Assembly: GCA_028101965.1 (NCBI GenBank)
Contig: JAOHMI010000019.1
Coordinates: 1-39,424, forward strand
Source of the DNA: Bacteriovoracaceae bacterium
Lineage (GTDB): Bacteria > Bdellovibrionota > Bacteriovoracia > Bacteriovoracales > Bacteriovoracaceae
DNA length: 39,424 nucleotides
Direction: 5' to 3'
Position numbers and translations under genes: made by a program
Notes under the pieces: generated by a model
Told to the model about the DNA's origin: nothing
What the model saw: the letters and a program-made list of their open reading frames with translations, nothing else
Database searches by the model: none
Part shown: in pieces, positions 1 through 6,857 of the stretch
Position numbering within the stretch: position 1 is the first letter of the stretch
Layout: every line of letters begins with the position of its first letter

Positions 1-123
1 GTTATTCTTAATGAAACCTCTCATGAGCTGTTTGACGAAAATGGTTTTATTAAGTTGATGTATATATGTACCAATAAGAAGAAAGAAGAGATTGAAGAAA
101 ATATAATTTTTTTATGTGATTGA
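1..123 (+). CDS. C-terminal fragment of an unrecognised protein (5' end outside window)
   Basis: An open frame runs from the first base to a TGA at 121-123 and gives 40 residues. They are charged, with a KKKEE stretch and a hydrophobic end (IIFLCD). No start codon is needed because the gene enters from the left edge. It is convergent with the next gene, which ends 20 bases further on. The fragment is too short to assign a family, and it could be a chance open frame. Confidence 0.45.
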   Translation, partial: VILNETSHELFDENGFIKLMYICTNKKKEEIEENIIFLCD

Positions 124-143
124 AGTTATTATTATATAAAAAC

Positions 144-584
144 CTATTTTTCTTCAAAATAAAACTTTGGACCTAATGTAAATTCAATTGTGAGAGGACC
201 GTTATATAAATGAGGGTAACCTTTCTCCCACTTCAAATGAGGATAAAAATCTTTTGGATCATGGCCAGATATATACACAGGGGTATTTTCAAAATATTTG
301 TTTAAAACTCTACCTAGCTGACTTCCAGTTGATAAATGGATAAACCCATCTCGCATGTCATGAGGAGATCCGTAAAATTTTCCATTTGATTTAAATTCTT
401 CCCATTGAGATTCAGTCAAAATTTTAAATACCAAATGATGCGTCTTTAAGCACCATTTAAGAGGTGTTTGATCACAGCAGGGGGATTGGTCATCACTTTC
501 GCATAGTGAGTGACCTGGTATTGAGTATGTGCTTGTTGAAATCAGGATAGTTAGAAAAAGAAGTTTTGCTAAAAAGTTATACAT
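144..584 (-). CDS. Secreted DUF952-family protein
   Basis: The C-terminal ~100 residues carry the DUF952 signature: HLVFKILTESQWEEF near the front, then DGFIHLST, and finally YPHLYNGPL. The biochemical role of DUF952 is unknown. I chose the ATG at 584 over an upstream in-frame ATG at 656 because 584 has a GAGG ribosome site about 8 bases before it and gives a good signal peptide (MYNFLAKLLFLTILISTSTYS). A Cys-rich linker with four Cys (CESDDQSPCC...C) follows the signal peptide, so this version is probably exported and disulfide-bonded. DUF952 proteins are usually short cytoplasmic proteins, so export is unusual. The gene is divergent from the LysR-type gene and may be its target. Confidence 0.75.
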   Translation of the reverse strand: MYNFLAKLLFLTILISTSTYSIPGHSLCESDDQSPCCDQTPLKWCLKTHHLVFKILTESQWEEFKSNGKFYGSPHDMRDGFIHLSTGSQLGRVLNKYFENTPVYISGHDPKDFYPHLKWEKGYPHLYNGPLTIEFTLGPKFYFEEK

Positions 585-627
585 TCTGGCCTCGTCAGTT
601 ATTGAATATATAAGCCTTGACCGTATT

Positions 628-662
628 AATGTAAAATTATAATAAGTTATTTTCAAATAACT
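628..662 (-). promoter_or_regulatory. Divergent promoter/operator between DUF952 gene and LysR-type gene
   Basis: On the minus strand, TTGAAA (651-656) and TACATT (628-633) are separated by 17 bases and would drive the DUF952 gene. A perfect 8-bp inverted repeat with a 2-base spacer (AGTTATTT-TC-AAATAACT, 645-662) overlaps the -35 box and ends 10 bases before the LysR ATG. A binding site shared by a LysR regulator and its divergent target is the usual arrangement for this family. That this palindrome is the site is an inference. Confidence 0.4.
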
Positions 663-672
663 AAAGGTTATT

Positions 673-1503
673 ATGAATTTAACTTATTTAAAATACTTTA
701 TAGATACTGTGAATGAATGCAGCATCCAAAAAGCTGCAAAATTAAATTTTGTTTCACAGCCGGCCGTAAGCCAGGGAATTAAAAAATTAGAAAATGAACT
801 CGAGCTTGATTTATTAAATCATCAGCGAAATTCCGTAAATATAACTAAAGATGGAAAGGCTTTATTAAAAGCGGCATTACCATTATTTCAATCAATTAAG
901 AATTATAAGACTGAAGTTTATAAGATTAAAAACCATGAAATAGGTGAGCTGACAATTGGGATATCTAATTCTCTCGTTTCTTATGTCTTGTCTTCAGCAT
1001 TAAAGAAATTCTCAAAAGCTTTTCCCGGTGTAGAGGTAAATATCAAGGTTGGAAAAACTAATGATCAAGTAGGGATGTTACAAAAAGGTGAAATTGATGT
1101 TGGGATTACTATAAATAATGAAAGTGTTGATCAATTTTATATCAAAACGATTTCTAAGGGGCGATTTATACTTGTGGGTAATAGCTCTTCTCAAGATAGA
1201 TTAATAATGACAGAGGATCGACCAGAAACAATTCTCTTCAGAAAATCTCTAGTTAAGAATCGTAAAATTATTTTTGATAGTGAAATTCAAGTTGAAAGTT
1301 GGAGCACAATTTTAGATTTAGTTGAAACCGGCTATGGTTACGGTCTTTTACCAGATTTCATGATTAAAAACACTAAGTTAAATAATATTAGTGAAAAACG
1401 AAAGCTTCAAAGACCATCCTACGAAATAGTATATTTTGCCAAAGAAGTGTCTATGAATAATGGCATTGTTAAATCTTTTTGCAACTTACTTCATCCGAAT
1501 TGA
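673..1503 (+). CDS. LysR-family transcriptional regulator
   Basis: The N-terminal winged helix-turn-helix (residues 1-60) is clear: MNLTYLKYFIDTVNECSIQK, then AAKLNFVSQPAVSQGIKKLE and the wing ending in KDGKALL. The rest is a periplasmic-binding-protein-like effector domain (for example GELTIGISNSLVSYVLSSAL near residue 94, and GEIDVGITI). At 276 residues it is slightly shorter than the usual ~300. AAAGG lies just upstream of the ATG. It diverges from the secreted DUF952 gene with a palindrome between them, so it probably controls that gene and itself. The effector cannot be predicted from sequence. Confidence 0.9.
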   Translation: MNLTYLKYFIDTVNECSIQKAAKLNFVSQPAVSQGIKKLENELELDLLNHQRNSVNITKDGKALLKAALPLFQSIKNYKTEVYKIKNHEIGELTIGISNSLVSYVLSSALKKFSKAFPGVEVNIKVGKTNDQVGMLQKGEIDVGITINNESVDQFYIKTISKGRFILVGNSSSQDRLIMTEDRPETILFRKSLVKNRKIIFDSEIQVESWSTILDLVETGYGYGLLPDFMIKNTKLNNISEKRKLQRPSYEIVYFAKEVSMNNGIVKSFCNLLHPN

Positions 1504-1581
1504 ACTGGATATTGCTTAAGAGAGTAGATGCTTAGAGCAGGCGTTCTATTATTTTAAATTCACTTCTTTTTTTGTCTTTCC

Positions 1582-1656
1582 TTACTTTTCTGCCTTAGCA
1601 ATATTAAGTGGGCAAGCTTTTGAAAATCTCATAACATATACCTTATCAAGGTTCAT
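1582..1656 (-). CDS. Possible 24-residue small protein with strong ribosome site
   Basis: On the minus strand an ATG at 1656 follows AAGGAGG with a 4-base spacer and opens 24 codons (MNLDKVYVMRFSKACPLNIA, then KAEK). It is basic, with a single Cys, and has no membrane segment. The ribosome site is among the best in this part of the window, yet nothing else uses it. Translation is plausible but unproven. It sits in the 319-base gap between the LysR gene and the next secreted protein. I see no other feature in that gap. Confidence 0.3.
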   Translation of the reverse strand: MNLDKVYVMRFSKACPLNIAKAEK

Positions 1657-1825
1657 GCATCCTCCTTGGTTTAGATTATTTTAATAAAATATGAGTAAAA
1701 GGTTATTCTCTTTTTAAATCTTATTAACTTGGTCGATTAATTGAAATTTATGAAAAACTACAACTTTACTAATGGAGTAAAAAGTTTTTTTTTAGTAATA
1801 TTGGTAATTTACCGATAAGTTATTG

Positions 1826-2521
1826 ATGTCTAGTGTGTATAGAATTTTTAATTTTTGGTTAGTATTTATTTTGCTTATTGCAAATGGGTCGATTTATGCA
1901 GATGAAAAATTACTTAAAAAATGTATCTTTTCTTTACATCAAAAATCAAAACTAAATAAACTTCTTAATAAATTTGGACTGGGAAAAGCAGATGTTGGAC
2001 CTCCTCGAAATATAGAGACACCGAAAGGTACTTTTTATTTCACTGATCTAGAATATGCACATTGGACAACTAAGAATACAGATCAATTTGCTCCTGGAAC
2101 TTACCTGGTAGCATCATGGGATATGAAAACAGGGGAGGTCTTACTCTACCCTGGAATGAATGCAAAATGGAAAGATGGAAGTTTGGTGGATACTATCATG
2201 GATATTCGAGTTGGTTCACATGTTAAAATGGAAGAAAGAGTTAAAGGTGAACTTATAAACCCTATTCCAAGGTTCTTGTATGCTAAACCGTTTAAGAAAA
2301 AAGGAGGAGGAGTTATTATCAAAGTGGATCACGTTGTCCCTCATTATAAATCAGGGGTGTTAAATGGTAAACTTAATTGGGCTGGCTATGGACAAATGCA
2401 TGATGAGTTTCGAGCTGATTACGCTCAAGCTATCTCTAATAGTACTAATCGCAATACACTCTCTCCGAGTGGAAGTATAATTTCGCCTCAAAAACCAGCA
2501 AATCAAATTCCAACAGAATAA
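1826..2521 (+). CDS. Unrecognised secreted protein
   Basis: This is a 231-residue protein starting at ATG 1826; a TTG one codon earlier is also in frame, and neither has a strong ribosome site. Residues 1-26 form a signal peptide (hydrophobic FWLVFILLIANGSIY, then AD). The mature part is basic and has conserved-looking segments: a TPKGTFYFTDLEYAHWTT stretch, APGTYLVASWDM, and WAGYGQMHDEFRADYAQA. The last ~30 residues are Ser/Thr/Pro-rich and probably disordered. I do not recognise the family. It is probably periplasmic or extracellular, and it stands alone with long AT-rich flanks. Confidence 0.65.
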   Translation: MSSVYRIFNFWLVFILLIANGSIYADEKLLKKCIFSLHQKSKLNKLLNKFGLGKADVGPPRNIETPKGTFYFTDLEYAHWTTKNTDQFAPGTYLVASWDMKTGEVLLYPGMNAKWKDGSLVDTIMDIRVGSHVKMEERVKGELINPIPRFLYAKPFKKKGGGVIIKVDHVVPHYKSGVLNGKLNWAGYGQMHDEFRADYAQAISNSTNRNTLSPSGSIISPQKPANQIPTE

Positions 2522-2869
2522 TATCAATAAAATTATTTTCTACGTTTCAATGTATAAAAGCATTCAATACTTAAAGTAGAGTTTCTATCTTTAGGAGGAT
2601 TATTTTAACGAGATTGCACAGCATAATGTTAGCTTTGTTTTTGTAAACTTAGAGTAAAAAAGATGTCTTTTTCGATATGGCAATGTTTGTTCAACCATCT
2701 TAACTTATTAAAATTTAATACTAATAAAACTTTCTCGCCCTTTAGTTTATAAAAATTTAATAATTTGTATATATAGTTACTATTTCAAAATATTAATTAC
2801 ATAGAGCATTTATTTTAAATTTTATATCGTTAAGATATATTACAAGCATCTAATACCCGGAAGTGGAAT
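2522..2869. other. 348-base AT-rich intergenic region with an orphan ribosome-site-like motif
   Basis: No gene is supported here. A perfect AGGAGG lies at 2593-2598 but no ATG, GTG or TTG follows at a usable distance. The nearest in-frame start leads to about ten hydrophobic codons and a stop. It may be the remains of a small gene. The rest is featureless A/T-rich sequence. Confidence 0.4.
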
Positions 2870-3541
2870 TTGAAAATTTTTTTCTCAGTAATTCTCATAT
2901 TTCTTTTTAAAGTGGATATTTCTTTTTCACAGGATAGCTTATTTATAACGACTCCAACTTGCTGTATAACTTCGGAATACGAATTTCGGAAGAAAGCTCG
3001 TAAAATGATGTATTTTTACACCTTGCTAGCTACCAATGAAAAAGAATACAAAATTCATGAATTAAAAAAATTAGGAAAAAATGATAAAAAAAATTCATTT
3101 GAAAAAGTAAACTTTGCTTTCTTGGAAAGTGATATTCAAAGTGAGAATTATGTTAATCTTCCAGAACCAATTAATTCAAATTTGATCGATTATTTTAAAG
3201 GGCTACCTAAAAAGAAGAGCTATGATTGTAATGCATTTGCTCATCATTTAAATGGAGTGGAATATGAAAAAGATAACTTCGATTATGAAAAATGGAATAT
3301 TACTTTAATTTCAGATAATATAAATGCATTTATTAATAGTGATCGTGAATTTAAAATTGGAGATACGATCATTTTAGCAAATTCGTATGAAGACTTCACT
3401 CATGCTGCAGTTTATATTTCAAATGGAGTCTACATCTCTAAATTTGCAGATGTGGGTCCAATTATATTTACTACCTTAGATGAAATGAAAAATGGCTTTG
3501 GGGGAAATCAGATATATTTAATTTCCCCAGTTCAAGAATAA
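2870..3541 (+). CDS. Secreted NlpC/P60-like (papain-fold) protein
   Basis: The start is TTG at 2870, chosen because it gives a signal peptide (MKIFFSVILIFLFKVDISFS) and no ATG is available nearby; upstream there is only a weak GGAAGTGGAA. The mature protein carries the pair expected of a papain-like amidase or peptidase. Cys120 is in SYDCNAFAHH. His178 is in FTHAAVYISNGVYISKF, preceded by the FKIGDTIILA strand. This resembles NlpC/P60- or CHAP-type cell-wall hydrolases. About 100 residues of unrecognised Lys-rich sequence precede the catalytic part, and overall similarity is weak. It is convergent with the next gene, with two bases between the stops. Confidence 0.55.
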   Translation: MKIFFSVILIFLFKVDISFSQDSLFITTPTCCITSEYEFRKKARKMMYFYTLLATNEKEYKIHELKKLGKNDKKNSFEKVNFAFLESDIQSENYVNLPEPINSNLIDYFKGLPKKKSYDCNAFAHHLNGVEYEKDNFDYEKWNITLISDNINAFINSDREFKIGDTIILANSYEDFTHAAVYISNGVYISKFADVGPIIFTTLDEMKNGFGGNQIYLISPVQE

Positions 3542-3543
3542 AA

Positions 3544-3876
3544 TTATTCCTTACAAGACCCTTCACTTTTAAAGGTGTAAGTTTCAGGGGTTTCATCGCT
3601 CACTTGGTAGGTGAATGATTTACCACCTTCAAGTACAGTAATTTTAAAGATTAGACCAACCCCAAGATCAAAGAAATATTTATCTTCAGGACTATATAAA
3701 TAATCATTGATACCTGCATCTGATATAGCTTGTATTGTTTCAACGTCACCCGTATCTTGAATTTCCATTACCTCTTTATATTCCGATTCATAACAGCCAG
3801 GCTGCAGTGTTGGAGGAGTCTGAGCAAAAGAAGAAAGAGAAAAAAGTAAAGTCATTAAAGTCATCATGTTTTTCAT
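3544..3876 (-). CDS. Small unrecognised secreted protein
   Basis: I prefer the ATG at 3876 because AGGA sits 6 bases before it and it opens directly on a signal peptide (MKNMMTLMTLLFSLSSFAQ); a longer frame from 3909 adds 11 residues. The mature part is about 90 residues and acidic. It has two Cys, one near each end (PGCYESEYKEV and SEGSCKE), that could form a disulfide, and a central IFKITVLEGGKSFTYQVS beta segment. I do not recognise the family. Confidence 0.6.
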   Translation of the reverse strand: MKNMMTLMTLLFSLSSFAQTPPTLQPGCYESEYKEVMEIQDTGDVETIQAISDAGINDYLYSPEDKYFFDLGVGLIFKITVLEGGKSFTYQVSDETPETYTFKSEGSCKE

Positions 3877-4262
3877 AATTGTCCTGTTGTATGTCGTTAA
3901 GCTTGTCATGCGGGAACCTATTCTTAAAATTTGAATCGAACAATAGCACTTTATAATTACTATTGTTTTTACATGGGTCTCTTCAGTATAAAGTCTGAAT
4001 TATTGAGAAAATAGGTATTGTGCTAACTTTTTTATCTTCATTGATTTTACGCCACCTTTTTTTCTGTCACTACGGTCAGTTACTAAAGAAGTTAGGGGGT
4101 CACTGGCTTCAGTCGAACGAGCATTGAAAGCCGTATCTTTACCCCCCCCCGGTCAGATTTTTTCATGACTAGCTAATGTAGTAGCGGCACTAATCGTTTA
4201 CTATATAGTCAGATAAATTTTCTTTTATTGAAAAAACCACAAAAAGAGGAGAGGTCAGCTCT
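3877..4262. other. Intergenic region with a C9 tract
   Basis: About 390 bases with no supported gene. It holds an uninterrupted run of nine C at 4142-4150, conspicuous in such AT-rich DNA, and a GGGGGT (4095-4100) that could pair with it over a ~40-base loop. A GAGGAGAGG ribosome-like site near 4247 belongs to the small frame at 4263. Confidence 0.4.
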
Positions 4263-4316
4263 ATGATTTTACTTGGTAAGTTTTTAGTCTGTCAGAAAAT
4301 ATTGGAAGTGAAATGA
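4263..4316 (+). CDS. Possible 17-codon leader peptide coupled to the hydrolase gene
   Basis: An ATG at 4263 lies 8 bases after GAGGAGAGG and opens MILLGKFLVCQKILEVK. Its TGA (4314-4316) overlaps the ATG of the alpha/beta hydrolase in an ATGA junction, the classic form for translational coupling. The ribosome site is stronger than the one directly before the hydrolase. It may be a leader peptide or an accident. Confidence 0.3.
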   Translation: MILLGKFLVCQKILEVK

Positions 4317-5143
4317 TTGAAACAAACATAGTCAATGGCTTGGAGGTTCACAATATAAAGGGAGAAGGAGCTCCTATCGTTTTCTTGCATGGAGGTCCAG
4401 GGGTCTATGGCTATATTGAAAAGCTCTGTCATTTACTCTCTGTAAACAGCAATATTTTTTATTACAACCAAAGAGGTTCAAGACAGAACTCTAATCATAT
4501 TAAAATTGAAGATCATGTTTTCGACTTAGAAAAAATAATTGACTATGTATCAACGGAAGCTAAGCCAATACTTGTTGGGCATTCATGGGGTGCGATGTTG
4601 GGAGTTTTGTTTGCAGGAAGATACAGCGAAAAAATTCAAAAGTTAATTCTTGTAGGGACTGGACCTTTGAATGGCAAACAAGAGCGGGAGTTTTTCAAAA
4701 ATTTAGATGAGCGTTTTGGAGACCAAAAGGAATACTATGATGGATTATGGGATATTGTTGAGAAAGAGACCGACTCACAAAAAAAACAAGAATTCGCCAA
4801 TGATTATATAAACAAAGTCAGTCATTTTTATCAGCATAATAAGGGTTCGGTTGCCGAGCTTTTGCCAATGTTCTATGACTTTGAGGCCCTATATGAAACC
4901 ATGGTTGATATGGATAAGCTGAAATCTATAGGCGAGTACGAGAACATGTTAAGCCAAATAAATGTACATGTGACCTGTATGCATGGTGATTACGACCCTG
5001 TCCCTTCAAAATCTATTTTTGGGCTTGTTAGGAAATACCATCCTTCTGCAGAAATATTCGAGTTTAAAAATTGTGGCCACTACCCTTGGGTAGAAACTTG
5101 CAAAGAAGAATTTTTATTTATTCTAAGAAAGCAGCTAAAATGA
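4313..5143 (+). CDS. Alpha/beta hydrolase, proline iminopeptidase-like (S33 family)
   Basis: This 276-residue protein has the complete layout of an S33 alpha/beta hydrolase. The HGGPG oxyanion motif is at residues 26-30, followed by YNQRGS (the family's DQRG). The nucleophile Ser91 is in VGHSWGAMLG, the probable Asp228 is in HGDYDPVPS, and His256 is in NCGHYPW. A lid domain lies between residues ~125 and 210. Known members remove N-terminal proline or hydrolyse other small amides and esters. The actual substrate cannot be told. There is no signal peptide, so it is cytoplasmic. It lies directly left of a tRNA-His 3'-end duplication, so it may have arrived with a mobile segment. Confidence 0.85.
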   Translation: MIETNIVNGLEVHNIKGEGAPIVFLHGGPGVYGYIEKLCHLLSVNSNIFYYNQRGSRQNSNHIKIEDHVFDLEKIIDYVSTEAKPILVGHSWGAMLGVLFAGRYSEKIQKLILVGTGPLNGKQEREFFKNLDERFGDQKEYYDGLWDIVEKETDSQKKQEFANDYINKVSHFYQHNKGSVAELLPMFYDFEALYETMVDMDKLKSIGEYENMLSQINVHVTCMHGDYDPVPSKSIFGLVRKYHPSAEIFEFKNCGHYPWVETCKEEFLFILRKQLK

Positions 5144-5145
5144 AG

Positions 5146-5169
5146 AAAATGGGGTGACTGATGGGACTC
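5146..5169 (-). repeat. Duplicated tRNA-His 3' end (att-like direct repeat)
   Basis: Bases 5146-5169 match 6756-6779 at 23 of 24 positions; the one difference is T5159 versus C6769. The second copy is the 3' end of the intact tRNA-His gene, from the CCA through the acceptor stem into the T-arm, plus four flanking bases. Duplication of a tRNA 3' end in direct orientation is what tRNA-targeting integrases leave behind. No integrase gene remains between the two copies. Confidence 0.65.
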
Positions 5170-5278
5170 CTTTTTCTCTTTTCGCCTCACGCTCAAAGAG
5201 TAAAAGCCGCCTCATTCGCTTCCGCAAATCTTCCAGATTTGCTCTTCGCTATCGCGCGCTCATTCGGTTCGAGTCCCA
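5162..5278. repeat. GC-richer structured element with nested hairpins
   Basis: The element is bounded by inverted arms TGGGACTC (5162-5169) and GAGTCCCA (5271-5278). Inside are an imperfect stem (TTTTTCTCTTT with AAAGAGTAAAA), then GCCGC, then a perfect 8-bp hairpin GCAAATCT-TCC-AGATTTGC, then GCTC-ATTC. Composition differs clearly from the AT-rich surroundings. The right arm lies in a T-arm-like GGTTCGAGTCCC. The order of parts matches the element at 13515-13639. An 82-codon open frame across it looks like chance. Confidence 0.45.
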
Positions 5279-5309
5279 ATATCTGCACAGATTTTTATTA
5301 AATTTAGAC

Positions 5310-5344
5310 ACAAAAAAACCATCCTTCGGATGGTGTCTTTTTTT
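5310..5344. terminator. Bidirectional intrinsic terminator, originally serving tRNA-His and the hydrolase side
   Basis: The stem ACCATCC-TTC-GGATGGT (5318-5334) is preceded by A7 and followed by T7, so it reads as a terminator on both strands. On the minus strand it is the natural end for the tRNA-His transcript. The ISL3 element now lies between that gene and this terminator, having inserted at the T-tract. Confidence 0.8.
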
Positions 5345-5347
5345 GCT

Positions 5348-5377
5348 CTCTTCACACTTTAAGGTGTACTCCCCGCA
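5348..5377 (+). repeat. Left inverted repeat of the ISL3 element
   Basis: CTCTTCACACTTTAAGGTG followed by TACTCCCCGCA. It pairs imperfectly with the right-end copies at 6648-6678 and 6697-6727. Confidence 0.65.
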
Positions 5378-5457
5378 TCAAGATTATTTAAGTCAGACAT
5401 AGAAATTCAACCAGTTATAATTGAGTTACGACGCTTAATTTTAAAAGGAGAAATTCT

Positions 5458-6639
5458 ATGTCTGAAACTAATCTTACTAAATTCTTACTACTTCCAAAAC
5501 TAGAATTAATTGATTTTAAGTATAAATCTAATTTAACTCTTTATCAGTGCAAAACAACTTCTAAAAGTCTTTGGTGTCATCACTGTGGGCTTGAATGCTT
5601 TACTGTTCATGATCGAAGAGTAGTTAAAATAAAAGATGCTCCTCATGCTATAAAACAAAAAGTTTTAATTATTACTAAAAAGAGATTTAGGTGCTCAGGT
5701 TGCAAAAAAGTTATTACTGAAAATGTGGACGGAATAAGCAAGTATGCTCGAATTACTGAGCGTCTGCAGCGCCACCTGCTCTATATCTGCCACAACTTCG
5801 CTAATATGAAGTCCGCAAGAAAGCACTTAAATCTTGGAAACAAAACTATTTACCAAAGGCATTACAAACAACTGGACCTTGAATGGAGAAAAAGAAAAAA
5901 TGATCCCTGGCCTAAAAATATTGGAATTGACGAGCATAGTTTTTGTAAAAATAAAAAATATGGAAGACGTGAATTTGTCTCTGTAGTAGTTGATCATAAC
6001 TCAAAAAGAGTTCGAGAATTAGCTCCCTGCCGAGACTCACTTACTTTAAAACAGGTTTTAAGTTATATTCCAGGAAGAGAAAATGTTCAAAATATTACGA
6101 TGGATTTATCACCAACTTATCGAAGTTTTGCTCAAAGCTTTTTTCCAAATGCTAAAATCGTAGCTGATAAATTCCACGTGATACGCCTTCCTAATCGCAT
6201 TCTTGATATTTACCGAAATAAAATTTTTAAAAATAAAAAATTAAAGCTGAGAAAAATTCTTCTAATGGATTCAACAAAAATGGAATACTGGAAGAAGAAA
6301 GAATTTTGGAGGGAGCTTGAAAACTATCCACAACTTAATGAGATTTACTGGATAAAAGAAGCGGTTCATCGTCTTTATCGCTGCCGTAGTTATAAAAAAG
6401 CCAAGAGATCCTTAATCAACTTAACAGATCATCTCGCACTAACGACGATTGATGAGCTTAAAAGTTTGAGAAAAACGCTGATGAAATGGAGTGAAGAAAT
6501 ATTAAATTACTTTAAAACAAGACTCACAAATGCTAGAACCGAGGGGTTTAATACAGTCTGTAAGCAAGTCCAGAGGCGGGCATACGGATACAGTAGCTTT
6601 TATAATTATCGGTTGAAGGTGCTATATGCTTGTTCTTAA
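5458..6639 (+). CDS. ISL3-family transposase
   Basis: At 393 residues it appears full length. An N-terminal zinc-binding part has Cys40/Cys43 (LWCHHCG) and Cys79/Cys82 (RFRCSGCKK), then a helix-turn-helix region around 100-140. The DDE catalytic core follows: Asp158 in NIGIDEHSFCK, Asp216 in ITMDLSPTYRS with ADKFHVIRL after it, and Glu362 in NARTEGFNTVCKQVQRRAYG. AAAAGGAG stands 8 bases before the ATG. The transposase cuts and joins DNA at the IS ends. All catalytic residues are present, so the element could still move. Confidence 0.93.
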   Translation: MSETNLTKFLLLPKLELIDFKYKSNLTLYQCKTTSKSLWCHHCGLECFTVHDRRVVKIKDAPHAIKQKVLIITKKRFRCSGCKKVITENVDGISKYARITERLQRHLLYICHNFANMKSARKHLNLGNKTIYQRHYKQLDLEWRKRKNDPWPKNIGIDEHSFCKNKKYGRREFVSVVVDHNSKRVRELAPCRDSLTLKQVLSYIPGRENVQNITMDLSPTYRSFAQSFFPNAKIVADKFHVIRLPNRILDIYRNKIFKNKKLKLRKILLMDSTKMEYWKKKEFWRELENYPQLNEIYWIKEAVHRLYRCRSYKKAKRSLINLTDHLALTTIDELKSLRKTLMKWSEEILNYFKTRLTNARTEGFNTVCKQVQRRAYGYSSFYNYRLKVLYACS

Positions 6640-6729
6640 AGGATGAGTGCGGTGTGTTCCACCATGAAGTGTGTAGAGTCGTTCTTAAAGGATGAGTGCG
6701 GTGTGTTCCACCATGAAGTGTGTAGAGTC
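6632..6729 (+). repeat. Tandem 49-bp duplication of the IS right end
   Basis: Two identical 49-base copies lie head to tail (6632-6680 and 6681-6729). Each runs from the last codons and stop of the transposase (GTTCTTAAAGGATGAG) through the terminal inverted repeat to GTGTAGAGTC. Only the outer copy abuts the target duplication. Confidence 0.9.
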
Positions 6730-6759
6730 TTTTTTTGCATCAAAATGTAATAAAAAAAA

Positions 6760-6836
6760 TGGGGTGACCGATGGGACTCGAACCCACGACAAACAGAATC
6801 ACAATCTGTCGCTCTACCAACTGAACTACGATCACC
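6760..6836 (-). tRNA. tRNA-His (anticodon GTG)
   Basis: On the minus strand the cloverleaf is complete. The acceptor GTGATCG pairs with CGGTCAC, including one U-G pair. The D-arm is GTTCAGTTGGTAGAGC. The anticodon stem-loop CAGATTGTGATTCTG has GTG at 6800-6802. The T-arm is GGGTTCGAGTCCC, and CCA is encoded at 6762-6760. The extra G at -1 (6836), paired with C73 (6763), is the histidine-specific identity element. The gene has its own promoter, and its 3' end is duplicated at 5146-5169. Confidence 0.97.
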
Positions 6837-6857
6837 ACAACTTTAGATAGACAGATA

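Larger units (their letters stand above)
5347..6730 (+). mobile_element. ISL3-family insertion sequence
   Basis: The element encodes one complete transposase. Its ends are imperfect inverted repeats: the left begins CTCTTCACACTTTAAGGTG (5348) and the right, read inward, begins CTCTACACACTTCATGGTG (from 6727), matching at 16 of the first 19 positions. Outside both ends stands the same GTCTTTTTTTGC (5335-5346 and 6727-6738). This contains a target duplication of about 8 bases, the size known for ISL3, although part of the match may belong to the right IS end. Exact end coordinates are uncertain by 1-3 bases. The right end is present twice in tandem. Confidence 0.8.

Noticed and set aside
2593-2650. 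Small gene behind the AGGAGG at 2593
   Set aside because: No start codon at a usable distance; the nearest TTG frame stops after about ten codons.
4093-4122. GGGGGTCACTGGCTTCAGTCGAAC as another tRNA 3'-end copy
   Set aside because: It resembles the tRNA-His end only with several gaps and mismatches; not better than chance.
5262-5290. T-arm-like GGTTCGAGTCCC on the plus strand as a second tRNA gene
   Set aside because: No matching acceptor, D-arm or anticodon arm lies upstream and the T-stem has a C-C mismatch; at most a tRNA fragment or part of the repeat.
5154-5402. 82-codon open frame after the hydrolase
   Set aside because: It lies across the hairpin element, the T-arm-like sequence and the terminator, has no ribosome site, and its Ser/Arg-rich content follows from the repeats.
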